A DNA stretch of 64,000 nt from Duganella aceris (lineage in GTDB: Bacteria > Pseudomonadota > Gammaproteobacteria > Burkholderiales > Burkholderiaceae_D), in the NCBI RefSeq assembly GCF_011090165.1, contig NZ_JAADJT010000005.1:1-64000 (forward strand). Direction: 5' to 3'. Both the position numbers and the translations under genes were made by a program. Below are positions 52,797 through 63,077 of this stretch, one piece after another. Numbering within the stretch: the stretch's first letter is position 1; the number at the start of each line of letters is the position of its first letter. A model generated the notes under the pieces. That model did no database searches and was not told where the DNA came from. It was given only the letters and a program-made list of their open reading frames with translations.

Positions 52797-53413
52797 GCCG
52801 GCGGCCGGGCGGCTTCACGCTGATCGAGCTGCTGGTGACGCTGACCATCTTCGGCATCATGCTGGCGATCGGCCTGCCCAACGCCAGCAACTGGCTGCTG
52901 ACCAACCGCGCCCGCAGCGCCGGCGAGTTCTACGCCGAAGGCTTCGCCATGGCGCGCCGCGAGGCGGTGTCGCACAACACCTTCAGCCGCATCTCGCTGA
53001 CGCCCAACGGCAATAACGGCCAGTTCGACTGGCAGGTCGACATCTGCTTCGTCTCGCTGGCGACCGCCTGCGGACCGAACGACGATGGCTGGTCCACCAC
53101 CGACACGCCGTCCGGCAACGATCCGCAGGGCTTGAACGGCTTCCGCTCGGTGTTCCGCAACGCCGATCCGCTGCCGCCGGTCGACGTGCTGCAGCCGAGC
53201 AGCCTGCCGGTCGGCACCTCGCAGGTGTATTACACCGCGCTGGGCTGGGTCGACACCAATTTCCCCGACAACCTGACCCGGCTGCGGCTCGACCCGGCGG
53301 CCCGCTACGCCAACGAAGTGCCGGTGGTGGCGCTGTCGATCACGCTGGCCGGCATGCCGAGCAAATGCAATCCGACCCTGCCGGCCTCCGACAACCGCGC
53401 CTGCCCGCCATGA
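52781..53413 (+). CDS. fimT: GspH/FimT-type minor pseudopilin
   Basis: Minor pilin of 210 residues. The cleavage site GFTLIELLVTLTIFGIMLAI follows the leader MFHQLSRRPG. The GspH-like body has the typical AEGFAMARREAVSHNTFSRI. The ATG at 52781 lies inside the end of pilE after AGGGTGG. FimT/FimU proteins prime pilus assembly and, in some bacteria, bind DNA during uptake. Its stop overlaps the pilV start as ATGA. Confidence 0.85.
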   Translation: MFHQLSRRPGGFTLIELLVTLTIFGIMLAIGLPNASNWLLTNRARSAGEFYAEGFAMARREAVSHNTFSRISLTPNGNNGQFDWQVDICFVSLATACGPNDDGWSTTDTPSGNDPQGLNGFRSVFRNADPLPPVDVLQPSSLPVGTSQVYYTALGWVDTNFPDNLTRLRLDPAARYANEVPVVALSITLAGMPSKCNPTLPASDNRACPP

Positions 53414-53847
53414 AGACCACGCTGAAACCCCGCCCCGCGCCCGGCCGCCAGTCCGGCATCGCACTGCTGGAGGTGATGATCGCCATCGTCATCCTCGGCA
53501 TCGGCCTGCTCGGCACCATCGGGCTGCAGGCGCGCGCGTATTCGGCGCTGTCGGACGCCGGCATGCGCGCCGAGGCCACGCTGGCCAGCGAAAAGCTGAT
53601 CGGCACGCTGAGCGCCGACCTGCCCAACGTGCTCGGCTACAACCTGGTGGCGGGGGCGAATCCGAATTCGCTGCTCAAGCCATGGGTGCTGGAAACCCAG
53701 CAGAACATTCCCGGCGCGGTGATCTCGGTGGCGGTGCAGCCGCAGCCGGCCGCCAACCGCGCCCAGGTGAACATCGTCATCCAGTGGCAGCGCAAGGCCA
53801 ACACCGAGCCCAACACGCACCACGTCACCGCCTACGTGGCGATGTGA
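53410..53847 (+). CDS. pilV: Type IV pilus minor pilin PilV
   Basis: Minor pilin of 145 residues with the PilV-type N-terminus GIALLEVMIAIVILGIGLLG followed by TIGLQARAYSALSDAGMRAE. The leader is positively charged (KPRPAPGRQSG). It overlaps fimT by four bases and ends one base before the pilW region. It is part of the priming complex that starts pilus polymerisation and holds PilY1. Confidence 0.88.
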   Translation: MKTTLKPRPAPGRQSGIALLEVMIAIVILGIGLLGTIGLQARAYSALSDAGMRAEATLASEKLIGTLSADLPNVLGYNLVAGANPNSLLKPWVLETQQNIPGAVISVAVQPQPAANRAQVNIVIQWQRKANTEPNTHHVTAYVAM

Positions 53848-53860
53848 GATGAGGACCGAC

Positions 53861-55075
53861 ATGATGCAATCCATGCCACGCCGCCACGGCGGCTTCTCCC
53901 TGGTGGAACTGATGGTCAGCGTGGTGATCGGCCTGCTGGCCTTGTTGTTCGCCACCCGCCTGGTGGTCAGCGGCGAGACCAACAAGGACGCCGCCATCGG
54001 CGGTTCCGACTCGATGCAGAACGGCATGCTGGCCTTGTTCTCGCTGAGCGGCGACGCCGGCATCGCCGGCTGGGGCCTGAACGACCGTACCGTGTCCGGC
54101 TGCGACACCACCTTCTTCGACCAGCGCGGCTACCAGCTGCTGACCGTCAAGCGCGACGGCGCCGACGTCACGCCGCTGGCGCCGGTGGTGATCCAGTCCA
54201 ACGGCGCCGAGCCGGACGTGATCTCGTTCAACAGCGGCAGCTCCAACGCCGGCGTCGGCTCGATGCTGATGACGGCCGACTACGGCGGCGAGAACTTCGT
54301 GGTGGCCTCCGAAGGCTCGCCCTACGGCTACTCGCCGGGGGACGTGCTGCTGGTGGCGGCGCAGGCGCCGGACCGGCCGTGCACGCTGATGCAGGTGTCC
54401 GGCTTCATGCCGCCGCCGCTGGACACCCGGATGACGCTGACCACCGGCGGTGTCTACCGCTACAACCAGATCGCCGGCATGGCCCAGGCCTACAAGAAAA
54501 ACGTCACCTATATGTACAACCTCGGGCAGCCGGACCGGCTGCACTTCCACACCTGGTCGGTGCGCAACGGCGTGCTGCGCTTGCGCGCCACGGACCTGGC
54601 CGGCGCCGAAGCGGCCGGCACGACGGTGGTCGACAACGTGGTGTCGATCAAGGCGCAATACGGTTTCGATACGCGCGTGGTCAGCGACTGGAATCCGAAT
54701 CCCTCCGGCAACGGCATCGACGCCTCCAAGGTCAATCCGCTGGGCGGGATCCAGGTCACGCGCTGGAGCGGCGACATGATCAACGCCGACGGCGACGCCG
54801 AGACCGGCGGCCTGGGCGACTACCAGCGCATCGCCGCCGTGCGCATCGCCGTGGTGGCGCGTAGCAAGACGGCGGAAAAACCGGCGGCCGACGGCACTTG
54901 CTCGGCCACCACCGTGCTGCCGACCGTGTTCGGCGGCGCCGCCCCGGCCAGCGTGCCGGCGGTGCCGGTGCAGGTCAACGTGGCGGTGGCGGGCGACACC
55001 CTGAACTGGAAGTGCTATCGCTACCGGGTGTTCGAAACCATCGTGCCGTTTCTCAACTCGCAATTCAGGCCATGA
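53861..55075 (+). CDS. pilW: Type IV pilus minor pilin PilW
   Basis: Large minor pilin of 404 residues. The N-terminal helix GFSLVELMVSVVIGLLALLF is clear. I chose the ATG at 53861, six bases after GAGG. An ATG at 53849 is also in frame. The body contains Cys pairs and the PilW-like DRTVSGCDTTFFDQRG and VVSIKAQYGFDTRV segments. The stop overlaps the pilX start as ATGA. Confidence 0.88.
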   Translation: MMQSMPRRHGGFSLVELMVSVVIGLLALLFATRLVVSGETNKDAAIGGSDSMQNGMLALFSLSGDAGIAGWGLNDRTVSGCDTTFFDQRGYQLLTVKRDGADVTPLAPVVIQSNGAEPDVISFNSGSSNAGVGSMLMTADYGGENFVVASEGSPYGYSPGDVLLVAAQAPDRPCTLMQVSGFMPPPLDTRMTLTTGGVYRYNQIAGMAQAYKKNVTYMYNLGQPDRLHFHTWSVRNGVLRLRATDLAGAEAAGTTVVDNVVSIKAQYGFDTRVVSDWNPNPSGNGIDASKVNPLGGIQVTRWSGDMINADGDAETGGLGDYQRIAAVRIAVVARSKTAEKPAADGTCSATTVLPTVFGGAAPASVPAVPVQVNVAVAGDTLNWKCYRYRVFETIVPFLNSQFRP

Positions 55076-55662
55076 CGATGCGCTCCTTTTTCCGCAGCCG
55101 CCAGCGCGGCATCGCCCTCCCGATCATCCTGATCATGCTGACGGTGATGATGGTCAGCAGCATCTACCTGCTGCGCTCCAGCACCTCCAGCACGATGACG
55201 ACCTCCAACCTGGCGTATGACGCCGCGTTGAGCAAGGCCGCCGACGCCGGGCTGCACGCCGCGTTCACCTACCTGCGCACGGTGGTCAACAAGAACGACT
55301 TGCTGGTCAACCAGGCCGGCGCCGGCTACGTGGCGACGCTGCCGCAGAACTGGACCGTCAGCAATCCGAATTTCTGGCTGGGCTCGCTCACGCTGGCGCC
55401 GGACGACGACGGCAACCGGATCGAGTATGTGATCCACCGCATGTGCAACCTGAACGGATCGTACGACGTGCCGCCCAACAAATGCCAGACCACGGCGCCG
55501 CGCCCCGACCTGGCCGGGCCGCGCCAGCTCGGCGAGACGCTCAAGCGCGACGCCAACAACCTGGCCAGCGCGGCGCAGATTCATTACGTGGTGACGGCGC
55601 GCGTGTTCGGTGTGCGCGGCGGCAATGTGGTGACGCAAGGCGTCGTCATGAAAGGGCCGTGA
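55072..55662 (+). CDS. pilX: Type IV pilus minor pilin PilX
   Basis: Minor pilin of 196 residues. The segment GIALPIILIMLTVMMVSSIY lacks the usual Glu5, as is common in PilX, and is followed by LLRSSTSSTMTTSNLAYDAA. It bridges to PilY1, encoded 28 bases downstream. A start at the second ATG (55078) is also possible. Confidence 0.85.
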   Translation: MTMRSFFRSRQRGIALPIILIMLTVMMVSSIYLLRSSTSSTMTTSNLAYDAALSKAADAGLHAAFTYLRTVVNKNDLLVNQAGAGYVATLPQNWTVSNPNFWLGSLTLAPDDDGNRIEYVIHRMCNLNGSYDVPPNKCQTTAPRPDLAGPRQLGETLKRDANNLASAAQIHYVVTARVFGVRGGNVVTQGVVMKGP

Positions 55663-55690
55663 GGCCGTGCTTTATTTGAATGGATCCATC

Positions 55691-58600
55691 ATGAACAAGC
55701 TCTATACCGCGCTGGCCCTGCTGCTCGTGCTGGCGTCGCAGGCCATGGCCGCGCCGACCCAGATCGCCCAGGTGCCGCTGCTCAACATCACCGGCACCGG
55801 CACCGTCAAGCCCAATCTGATGCTGCTGTTCGATAACTCCGGCTCGATGGACCAGACCTACACGCCGGACTACGTCAACGACAACCTGTGCCGCAGCAGC
55901 GTCTCGCTGGTGGCCGGCGTCACCGCCTGCGCGGTGGGGCATCCGCCGTTCATGAGCCCGGACTTCAACAAGCAGTACTACAATCCGAAGATCCGCTACA
56001 CGGTGCCGATCAAGTCGGACGGCACCTTCTATCCGGAACAGACGGCGGCCAACACCAGCAACTGGACCTCGGTCAGCGGCGACGGTTTCGGCGCGCACAA
56101 GGCCGACCTGTTCGGCAACAGCGTCACCGCCAACATCAATCTGGTCAGCGGCTTCCCCGACCTCAAGTGGTGCGCGTCGAGCAGCAGCAGCGACTGCAAG
56201 TTCAACAGCTCGACCTACGCCTATCCGGACGCCACCTACCGCAGCGCGGTGGACATCGTCACCGGTCCGTATTACTACACCATCGGCGTCGGCCAGTACT
56301 GCACCGACGACACCATGAAGACCTGCAAGTCGACCACCATAGGCGGCAGCGCGCCGGCCGGCTATCCAGTGCCGGTCAAGGTGCGCTGGTGCAGCGACAA
56401 GCTGCTGACCACCTGCCAGGGCAAGCGCGTCGGCAGCTTCATCTATCCGGCGTATTCGGCGCCGGCCGGCGCGGTCGCCTCGTACGGCACCATCGCCATC
56501 GGCGTCTCGGCCGGCGGCAACGCGCTCACCATCAGCAATATCGCGATCGCCGAATCCGGCGGCAGCGTCAACATCACCAGCGGCGTGATGACCGCCAGCG
56601 CCGGCACCAACACCGCGATCAAGCAGCAGACCATGGCCAGCACGGTGGCCGCCAACATCATCGCGCGCAGCACCACCAACCAGTACTACGCGTGCGTCAA
56701 GACGCCGACCGGCCAGGCCAGCGTGCCGGCCTGCAGCGTGTTCGGCATCACCCTGACCGCCGACAACGTGGTGGCGGTGGTGCCGGTCAGCTGCACCGGC
56801 ACCAAGAACCTGACCAACTGCATCACCGTCAACGACAGCTCGCGTTCGGGCTGGGGCATCACCGTCACCGCGCCGTCGGTGCGCATCGCGCCGGCCTATA
56901 TTTCGTTCACCGGCACCACCTCCAACAGCGGCACGCCGTCGGTCGGCACCTTCAAGTACAACAACGGCTCGAACACCGACCTGTTCAGCAGCCTGAACGT
57001 CGGCAAGAGCCAGAGCGCGGTCCAGGTCGCCGCCACCATCGCCACCAAGATCGGCACCGGCGGCACCTATAAAGGCTATGTCGGCGACAACACCGCCTGC
57101 GTGCGCAGCGGCCTGGGCACGGCCGCCGTGTGCGTGGTCGACAGCGGCTCGGCGGCCAACGCCGGCGCGATCACGCTGGCCAGCGGCAACAACGGCGGCA
57201 CGCTGGCGTGGACCTACACCCCGGCGCAGATGGACAGCATTCCAACCACCACGGCGGCGTTGTCGGCCGGTTCCAGCGGACCGAATCCCTTCGTGCGGGT
57301 CAACCTGGTGGCCGGCCAGACTTATCCGAAGACCAGCGAGCGCACCGATTGCGCCGGCGCGACCTGCACCTACACCGAAGAGATGACCAACTTCGCCAAC
57401 TGGTACGCGTACTACAAGAGCCGCCTGCAAATGATGAAGACCTCGGTCGGCATCGCCTTCTCGCCGATCACCGCCAATTACAAGGTCGGCTATGTCAAGC
57501 TGTCGGCCGCCGGCGCAGGCAGCGCGATCGACCAGAAACCGGCCGACTTCACCGGCAGCGCGCGCGCCACCTGGTACAGCACGCTGTACGCCACCACCAC
57601 CTCGGGCTCGACCCCGATCCGCACCGCGATGGACAATGTCGGCCGCATGTTCGGCAATCTGTCGCCGTATAACTACGCCGCCGGCCAGGAAGTGGTGCAG
57701 TACCCGTGCCAGCCGAATTTCCTGATCCTGACCACCGACGGTTACTGGAACGGCAGCAGCACCAACAACGTGGTCAACAACGACAACGTGGAAAACCCGG
57801 CGCGTTTCTGCACCTTGTCGTCCGGTTGCGTCGACACCCGCGCGCAGACGCAGCCGTCGATCTCGGACGTCGCGCTGCACTGGTATAACGGCGGCTCCAG
57901 CACCACCACCGTGTCGCTGCGGCCGACGCTGGAGCCGGACATGACGCGGCCGGGCTCGGTGCCGGCCGCCAACGGCGAGAACACCCACCTGCACATGAAC
58001 ACCTACACGCTGGGTCTGGGCGTGGACGGCGTCATGAACTACGAGCCGGCCTACGACACCGCGCCGAAGAGCGGCGGCGACTTCTACAACCTGATCACGC
58101 AGGCGCCGACCGGCTGTCCATGGAACGGCAACGGCCCCTATGTCTGGCCGAATCCGGACACCACCAACACCGCCAGCACCGTGCAGGAACGGGTGGACGA
58201 TCTGTGGCACGCCGCCATCAACGGCCACGGCAAGTACTTCAGCGCGCAGGATCCGAAGGACGTCATCAACGGCCTGAGCGAAGCGCTGTCGAACATGCAG
58301 GTGCGGGTCGGCTCGGCCGCCGCCGCCGCGACCTCGACCCCGAACATCACGCTGACCGACAACGACATCTTCTCCGCCACCTTCACCACGGTGCGCTGGT
58401 ACGGCGAGCTGACCGACAAGAAGATCGATCCGAGCACCGGCAACGTCTCGGCCACGGCCAGCTGGAACACCAGCAGCACGGTCGGCGCGCAGGCGACCCG
58501 CAAGATCTACATGATGCCGGCCAACGCGGCGCCGAATTCCGATCCGGTGGACTTCTTGTTCAGCAATATGTCGGCCGACGCCACCACCAAGGGCTGGTTC

Positions 58601-60274
58601 GAAAACAAATGCAGCCTGCTGGCGCAATGCACGCTGCTGTCGGCGGCCGACAAGGCCATCGTCAACAGCGGCGCCAACCTGGTCAACTGGCTGCGCGGCG
58701 TGCAGACCTACGCCGACGACACGCTGTTCCGCGCCTACAGTTCCACCACCAACGCAGCCGGCACCGCGGTGCCGATCGTGGTGGGCGACATCGCCTCGTC
58801 CAAGCCGGCCTTCGTGCGGGCATCGACCAACAGTTATTCGGACACCGCCTACGCCATCTTCAAGGACAAGACCACGCTGCGCGAGGGTACCGTGTACGTC
58901 GCCGCCAACGACGGCATGCTGCACGCCTTCAATTCGGCGACCGGCGCCGAGCGCTGGGCCTATGTGCCGCGCATCACCATGAGCAAGCTGGCGGCGCTGG
59001 CCAGCACCACCTACGGCACCAACCACCAGTTCACCGCCGACGGCTCGCCCGAAGTGGCCGACGTGATGATCGGCGGCGCCTGGAAGACGGTGCTGGTCGG
59101 CGGCCTGAACGCCGGCGGCCGCGGCTTCTACGCGCTCGACATCACCGACGAGAAAGCGCCCAAGGTGCTGTGGGAACTGTGCGCCGATCCGGCGGTCTGC
59201 CCGACCAACAACGACAAGAACTTCGGCCTGAGCTTCGGCAATCCGCAGTTCGGCACCTGGAAGGACGGCAGCGGCGCGGAGCGCTGGGTGGTGTTCCTGA
59301 CCTCCGGCTACAACAACATTCCCGGCACCGACGGCTACGGCCAGGGCGACGGCGTCGGCATGCTGTACATCGTCGAAGTCGGCACCGGCAAGGTGCTGGC
59401 CAAGAAATCCACCGGCGAGGGCGACACCACCACGCCGTCGGGGCTGGCCAAGATCACCGCGATCAGCGACGACCCGCTGGCCGACGCCCGCGTCACCTAT
59501 GTGTACGGCGGCGACAACACCGGCAAGATGTGGCGCTTCGACCTGACCAGCGACGTCGGCGTGGTGAACGTACTGAAGATGGGCGACGCCGGGCTGAAGA
59601 AGCCGATCACCACGCGGCCGGACGTGACCCAGTGCGGCGTGCCGGTGACCACCACCGACGCCTCGGGCGTCAGCAGCACCAAGGTGACGGCCTCGCGCGT
59701 GGTGTTGTTCGGCACCGGCCGGCTGCTGGACGTGACCGACACCAGCAACACCGACGTCCAGAGCCTGTACGTGCTCAAGGACAGCGGGGTGGCGCAGGGC
59801 ACCATTCCCAACAGCACGATGGTGGAGCAGACGCTGAGCATCAAGGGATCGGCCAGCAATGTGGTGACCTACGCGGTGACCAGCAACCAGGTCGACCTGA
59901 CGCAGAAGAACGGCTGGTATTTCGACTGGAAGCTCAATCCGGGCGAACGCATGAACCTGGATCCGCAAATCGTCAGCGGCGTGGCCAACGTGGTGACCAA
60001 CGTGCCGTCGTCGTCGTCGGCGTGCTCGGTGGGCGGCACCAGCAATCTGTACCAAGTGAACGTCTGCAACGGCCAGGGCGTCAACGGCGACCCGGCCGGC
60101 AGCACGCTGTCGACCACCTCGGCGGCGGTCGGTTTCATCATCGTCCGCCTGCCGAGCGGGCAACTGAAGCTGATCACCACCTTCGCCGACGGCAGCAACG
60201 CCACCGTCAAGACCAAGGAGCTGTACACCGCCGACGCGCACCGGGTCGGCTGGCGCCGGGTCAAGGGCGAGTAG
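55691..60274 (+). CDS. pilY1: Type IV pilus tip adhesin PilY1
   Basis: Exported protein of 1527 residues for the pilus tip, involved in adhesion, retraction control and surface sensing. Signal peptide MNKLYTALALLLVLASQAMA. A von Willebrand A domain starts with LLFDNSGSM (metal-binding Asp-x-Ser-x-Ser) near residue 55 and resumes near NFLILTTDGYWNG (about 680). Between them lies a long Ser/Thr/Gly-rich insert with repeated units. The C-terminal beta-propeller holds GTVYVAANDGMLHAFNSATG, PEVADVMIGGAWKTVLVGGL and RVTYVYGGDNTGKMWRFDL. Confidence 0.93.
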   Translation: MNKLYTALALLLVLASQAMAAPTQIAQVPLLNITGTGTVKPNLMLLFDNSGSMDQTYTPDYVNDNLCRSSVSLVAGVTACAVGHPPFMSPDFNKQYYNPKIRYTVPIKSDGTFYPEQTAANTSNWTSVSGDGFGAHKADLFGNSVTANINLVSGFPDLKWCASSSSSDCKFNSSTYAYPDATYRSAVDIVTGPYYYTIGVGQYCTDDTMKTCKSTTIGGSAPAGYPVPVKVRWCSDKLLTTCQGKRVGSFIYPAYSAPAGAVASYGTIAIGVSAGGNALTISNIAIAESGGSVNITSGVMTASAGTNTAIKQQTMASTVAANIIARSTTNQYYACVKTPTGQASVPACSVFGITLTADNVVAVVPVSCTGTKNLTNCITVNDSSRSGWGITVTAPSVRIAPAYISFTGTTSNSGTPSVGTFKYNNGSNTDLFSSLNVGKSQSAVQVAATIATKIGTGGTYKGYVGDNTACVRSGLGTAAVCVVDSGSAANAGAITLASGNNGGTLAWTYTPAQMDSIPTTTAALSAGSSGPNPFVRVNLVAGQTYPKTSERTDCAGATCTYTEEMTNFANWYAYYKSRLQMMKTSVGIAFSPITANYKVGYVKLSAAGAGSAIDQKPADFTGSARATWYSTLYATTTSGSTPIRTAMDNVGRMFGNLSPYNYAAGQEVVQYPCQPNFLILTTDGYWNGSSTNNVVNNDNVENPARFCTLSSGCVDTRAQTQPSISDVALHWYNGGSSTTTVSLRPTLEPDMTRPGSVPAANGENTHLHMNTYTLGLGVDGVMNYEPAYDTAPKSGGDFYNLITQAPTGCPWNGNGPYVWPNPDTTNTASTVQERVDDLWHAAINGHGKYFSAQDPKDVINGLSEALSNMQVRVGSAAAAATSTPNITLTDNDIFSATFTTVRWYGELTDKKIDPSTGNVSATASWNTSSTVGAQATRKIYMMPANAAPNSDPVDFLFSNMSADATTKGWFENKCSLLAQCTLLSAADKAIVNSGANLVNWLRGVQTYADDTLFRAYSSTTNAAGTAVPIVVGDIASSKPAFVRASTNSYSDTAYAIFKDKTTLREGTVYVAANDGMLHAFNSATGAERWAYVPRITMSKLAALASTTYGTNHQFTADGSPEVADVMIGGAWKTVLVGGLNAGGRGFYALDITDEKAPKVLWELCADPAVCPTNNDKNFGLSFGNPQFGTWKDGSGAERWVVFLTSGYNNIPGTDGYGQGDGVGMLYIVEVGTGKVLAKKSTGEGDTTTPSGLAKITAISDDPLADARVTYVYGGDNTGKMWRFDLTSDVGVVNVLKMGDAGLKKPITTRPDVTQCGVPVTTTDASGVSSTKVTASRVVLFGTGRLLDVTDTSNTDVQSLYVLKDSGVAQGTIPNSTMVEQTLSIKGSASNVVTYAVTSNQVDLTQKNGWYFDWKLNPGERMNLDPQIVSGVANVVTNVPSSSSACSVGGTSNLYQVNVCNGQGVNGDPAGSTLSTTSAAVGFIIVRLPSGQLKLITTFADGSNATVKTKELYTADAHRVGWRRVKGE

Positions 60275-60280
60275 GGGGAG

Positions 60281-60314
60281 GGCGCCGCCGCGAAACAGTT
60301 CCGACGGCGGCGCC
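60281..60314 (+). terminator. GC-rich hairpin after pilY1
   Basis: GGCGCCGCCG and CGGCGGCGCC form a ten-pair stem with a 14-base loop right after the pilY1 stop. There is no T-run, so it may work as a weak terminator or mRNA-stabilising structure. Confidence 0.5.
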
Positions 60315-60323
60315 AAGTGCCGG

Positions 60324-60329
60324 TATAAT
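60324..60329 (+). promoter_or_regulatory. Possible prfC -10 box
   Basis: A perfect TATAAT lies 35 bases before the prfC ATG, but the bases at the -35 distance (near TTCCGAC) fit poorly. Confidence 0.35.
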
Positions 60330-60364
60330 CGAGGGTTTGCAGAAACGCCTCAGATCGCGAACAC

Positions 60365-62032
60365 ATGGTCAACGATACCGACAACACTATCCCCGATAAC
60401 AACGACGACGTCAGCGCGGCGCCCAGCGGTAAAACGCCGGCGCTGATCGCGCGCGAAGTACAGCGCCGCCGCACCTTCGGCATCATTTCCCACCCGGATG
60501 CGGGTAAAACCACGCTGACCGAAAAGCTGCTGCTGTTCTCGGGCGCGATCCAGATGGCCGGCACGGTCAAGGCGCGCAAATCGGGGCGCCACGCCACCTC
60601 GGACTGGATGGAGATCGAAAAGCAGCGCGGCATTTCGGTGGCCTCGTCGGTGATGCAGTTCGAATTCCGCGACCACGTGGTCAACCTGCTCGACACCCCC
60701 GGCCACCAGGATTTCTCGGAAGACACCTACCGGGTGCTGACGGCGGTCGACTCGGCGCTGATGGTGATCGACGCCGCCAAGGGTGTGGAAGCGCAGACCA
60801 TCAAGCTGCTGGACGTTTGCCGCATGCGCAACACCCCGATCGTCACGTTCATGAACAAGATGGACCGCGAAACCCGCGACCCGCTGGAATTGCTGGACGA
60901 GCTGGAATCGGTGCTGAAGATCCAATGCGCGCCGGTGACCTGGCCGATCGGCATGGGCAAGAACTTCCGCGGCGTGTACCACCTGCTGAACGACGAGATC
61001 ATGCTGTTCAAGGCCGGCGAGGAAAAAGCCGACGGCGCGTTCGAGATCATCAAAGGCATCGACAACCCGCGCCTCGTGGAAATGTTCCCGTTGGAGATGG
61101 ACCAGCTGAAGATGGAAGTGGAGCTGGTGCACGGTGCCTCGCACCCGTTCGACCTGGAGCAGTTCCTGGCCGGCGTGCAGACGCCGGTGTTCTTCGGCTC
61201 CGCGATCAACAACTTCGGCGTGCGCGAGATTTTGTCGGCGCTGGTCGACTGGGCGCCGGCGCCGCGCGAGCGCGACGCCACGGTGCGCGCGGTCGACCCG
61301 ACCGAGCAGCCGTTCACCGGCTTCGTGTTCAAGATCCAGGCCAATATGGACCCGGCGCACCGCGACCGGATCGCCTTCCTGCGCGTCTGCTCGGGCCGTT
61401 TCGAGCGCGGCATGAAGGTCAAGCATTTGCGCCTGGGGCGCGAGATCAAGGTATCGTCGGTGGTGACCTTCATGGCATCGTCGCGCGAGCAGGTGGAAGA
61501 GGCGTACGCCGGCGACATCATCGGCCTGCCGAACCACGGCAACATGCAGATCGGCGACTCGTTCTCGGAAGGCGAAATGCTGACCTTCACCGGCATCCCA
61601 TACTTCGCGCCGGACTTCTTCCGCTCGGTGCGGATCCGCAACCCGTTAAAAATCAAACAACTGCACAAAGGTTTGCAGCAGCTGGGCGAAGAGGGCGCGG
61701 TGCAGGTCTTCAAGCCGTTGCAGGGTGGCGAGCTGGTGCTGGGCGCGGTCGGCGTGCTGCAGTTTGAAGTGGTGGCGAGCCGATTGATGAACGAATACGG
61801 CGTCGACGCCGTGTTCGAAGGCACCAGCATCAGCAGCGCGCGCTGGGTATCGAGCGACGACAAGAAAGCGCTGTCCGACTTCGAAGACGCGCTGGGCCAC
61901 AACGTCGCCTACGACGCCGCCGGCAACCTGGCCTACCTGGCGACCTCGGGCGTGAACTTGCGGCTGACGCAGGAACGCTGGCCGAAGCTGCAATTCCACG
62001 CCACCCGCGAGCACTCCGCCAAGCTGTCCTAA
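60365..62032 (+). CDS. prfC: Peptide chain release factor 3
   Basis: Translational GTPase of 555 residues that removes RF1/RF2 from the ribosome. The G1 loop SHPDAGKTT is at 42-50 and G3 is [12 protein letters not shown] gives G4. The family insert [14 protein letters not shown] and the C-terminal GALQ-type [19 protein letters not shown] are present. It has about 30 extra polar residues before the G domain. The stop lies three bases before the long palindrome at 62036. Confidence 0.96.
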   Translation: MVNDTDNTIPDNNDDVSAAPSGKTPALIAREVQRRRTFGIISHPDAGKTTLTEKLLLFSGAIQMAGTVKARKSGRHATSDWMEIEKQRGISVASSVMQFEFRDHVVNLLDTPGHQDFSEDTYRVLTAVDSALMVIDAAKGVEAQTIKLLDVCRMRNTPIVTFMNKMDRETRDPLELLDELESVLKIQCAPVTWPIGMGKNFRGVYHLLNDEIMLFKAGEEKADGAFEIIKGIDNPRLVEMFPLEMDQLKMEVELVHGASHPFDLEQFLAGVQTPVFFGSAINNFGVREILSALVDWAPAPRERDATVRAVDPTEQPFTGFVFKIQANMDPAHRDRIAFLRVCSGRFERGMKVKHLRLGREIKVSSVVTFMASSREQVEEAYAGDIIGLPNHGNMQIGDSFSEGEMLTFTGIPYFAPDFFRSVRIRNPLKIKQLHKGLQQLGEEGAVQVFKPLQGGELVLGAVGVLQFEVVASRLMNEYGVDAVFEGTSISSARWVSSDDKKALSDFEDALGHNVAYDAAGNLAYLATSGVNLRLTQERWPKLQFHATREHSAKLS

Positions 62033-62035
62033 AAC

Positions 62036-62125
62036 TCCGGGGTCAGAGCTAAAAACTGGACACGGGCTCTACCGTAGCGACCGCTACGGTAGAGCCCGTG
62101 TCCAGTTTTTAGCTCTGACCCCGGA
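62036..62125. repeat. Long palindrome, family member 3
   Basis: A 90-base palindrome, perfect except for the two central bases (A-C in place of G-C), otherwise identical to the copy at 35948-36043. It again fills the gap between convergent genes, prfC and xthA, starting three bases after one stop and ending one base before the other. The inner stem is followed by AGTTTTTA on each strand, so it can end transcripts from both sides. Confidence 0.95.
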
Positions 62126-62126
62126 T

Positions 62127-62909
62127 TCAGTTGTCGCCCAGGTCCAGTTCCACCCACACCGGGGCGTGGTCGCTCGGCTTTTCCCGGCCGCGCACGTCGC
62201 GGTCGACCTCGGCCGCCTTCAGCGACGGGGCCAGCGATGGGCTAAGTAGCAGGTGGTCGATGCGCAGGCCGGCGTCGCGGCCGTAGGCGTTGCGGAAGTA
62301 GTCCCAGAAGGTGTAGATCTTTTCTTCCGGGTGCATGGTGCGCAGCGCGTCGGTCCAGCCCTGCGCCATCAGCCGCGCAAACGCGGTGCGTGTCTCGGGC
62401 CGGAACAGCGCGTCGTCGACCCAGCGCTCGGGTTTATAGACGTCGAATTCGGTGGGAATAACATTGAAGTCGCCGGCCAGGATAACCGGCCCGCCACTGT
62501 CCAGCAATCTGGCGGTATGCGTAATCAAGCGCTCCATCCAGTGCAGCTTGTAATCGAATTTGGGTCCGGGGGCGGGATTTCCGTTGGGCAGATATAAGCC
62601 TGCGATTAATACGCCATTCACCACCGCTTCGATATAACGGCTTTGCAGGTCTTCCGGATCACCCGGCAATCCGCGACCGGTTTCGATAGGCGCGGCGCCA
62701 CGCGACAAAATCGCCACGCCATTCCAACTTTTTTGTCCGTGCCATATCGCTTGATAACCGGCATCGTTAATCGCGGCTTCAGGGAATTTCTCCTGCGGCG
62801 CTTTCAATTCCTGCAGGCAGACGGCGTCCGGCTGGGTTTCATCCAGCCATTGCAATAGGGCGGGCAGGCGGCTGCCGATACCATTGACGTTGAATGTCGC
62901 GATGCGCAT
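62127..62909 (-). CDS. xthA: Exodeoxyribonuclease III
   Basis: AP endonuclease/3'-5' exonuclease of 260 residues acting in base excision repair. Motifs of the EEP fold are complete: MRIATFNVNGIGSR, CLQELKAP (metal-binding Glu), the GLYLPNGNPAP loop with catalytic Tyr nearby, LAGDFNVIP (Asp, Asn), LRIDHLLLS and the final SDHAPVWVELDL (Asp-His). The gene is separated from prfC only by the palindrome. Confidence 0.95.
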   Translation of the reverse strand: MRIATFNVNGIGSRLPALLQWLDETQPDAVCLQELKAPQEKFPEAAINDAGYQAIWHGQKSWNGVAILSRGAAPIETGRGLPGDPEDLQSRYIEAVVNGVLIAGLYLPNGNPAPGPKFDYKLHWMERLITHTARLLDSGGPVILAGDFNVIPTEFDVYKPERWVDDALFRPETRTAFARLMAQGWTDALRTMHPEEKIYTFWDYFRNAYGRDAGLRIDHLLLSPSLAPSLKAAEVDRDVRGREKPSDHAPVWVELDLGDN

Positions 62910-63077
62910 GGTTTTCCTTAATCAGCAATTCAAAACAGTATAGACCGACCGCGCGTCGCAGCCGTGCGTTGACGCACCCAAAGCCACCGTTCGCCCCGAT
63001 GCGCCCGCCTCCCTTGGACAGCTGTGCCAACGATTGGCGTGTTCCAGCCAGTTCCTGGCTCAGCTCGGATTTTGTGC

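Noticed and set aside
55646..60316. 1556-codon minus-strand open frame opposite pilY1
   Set aside because: A mirror of the strong GC bias at third positions of pilY1. Its translation is low-complexity with no domain, and pilY1 is fully supported.
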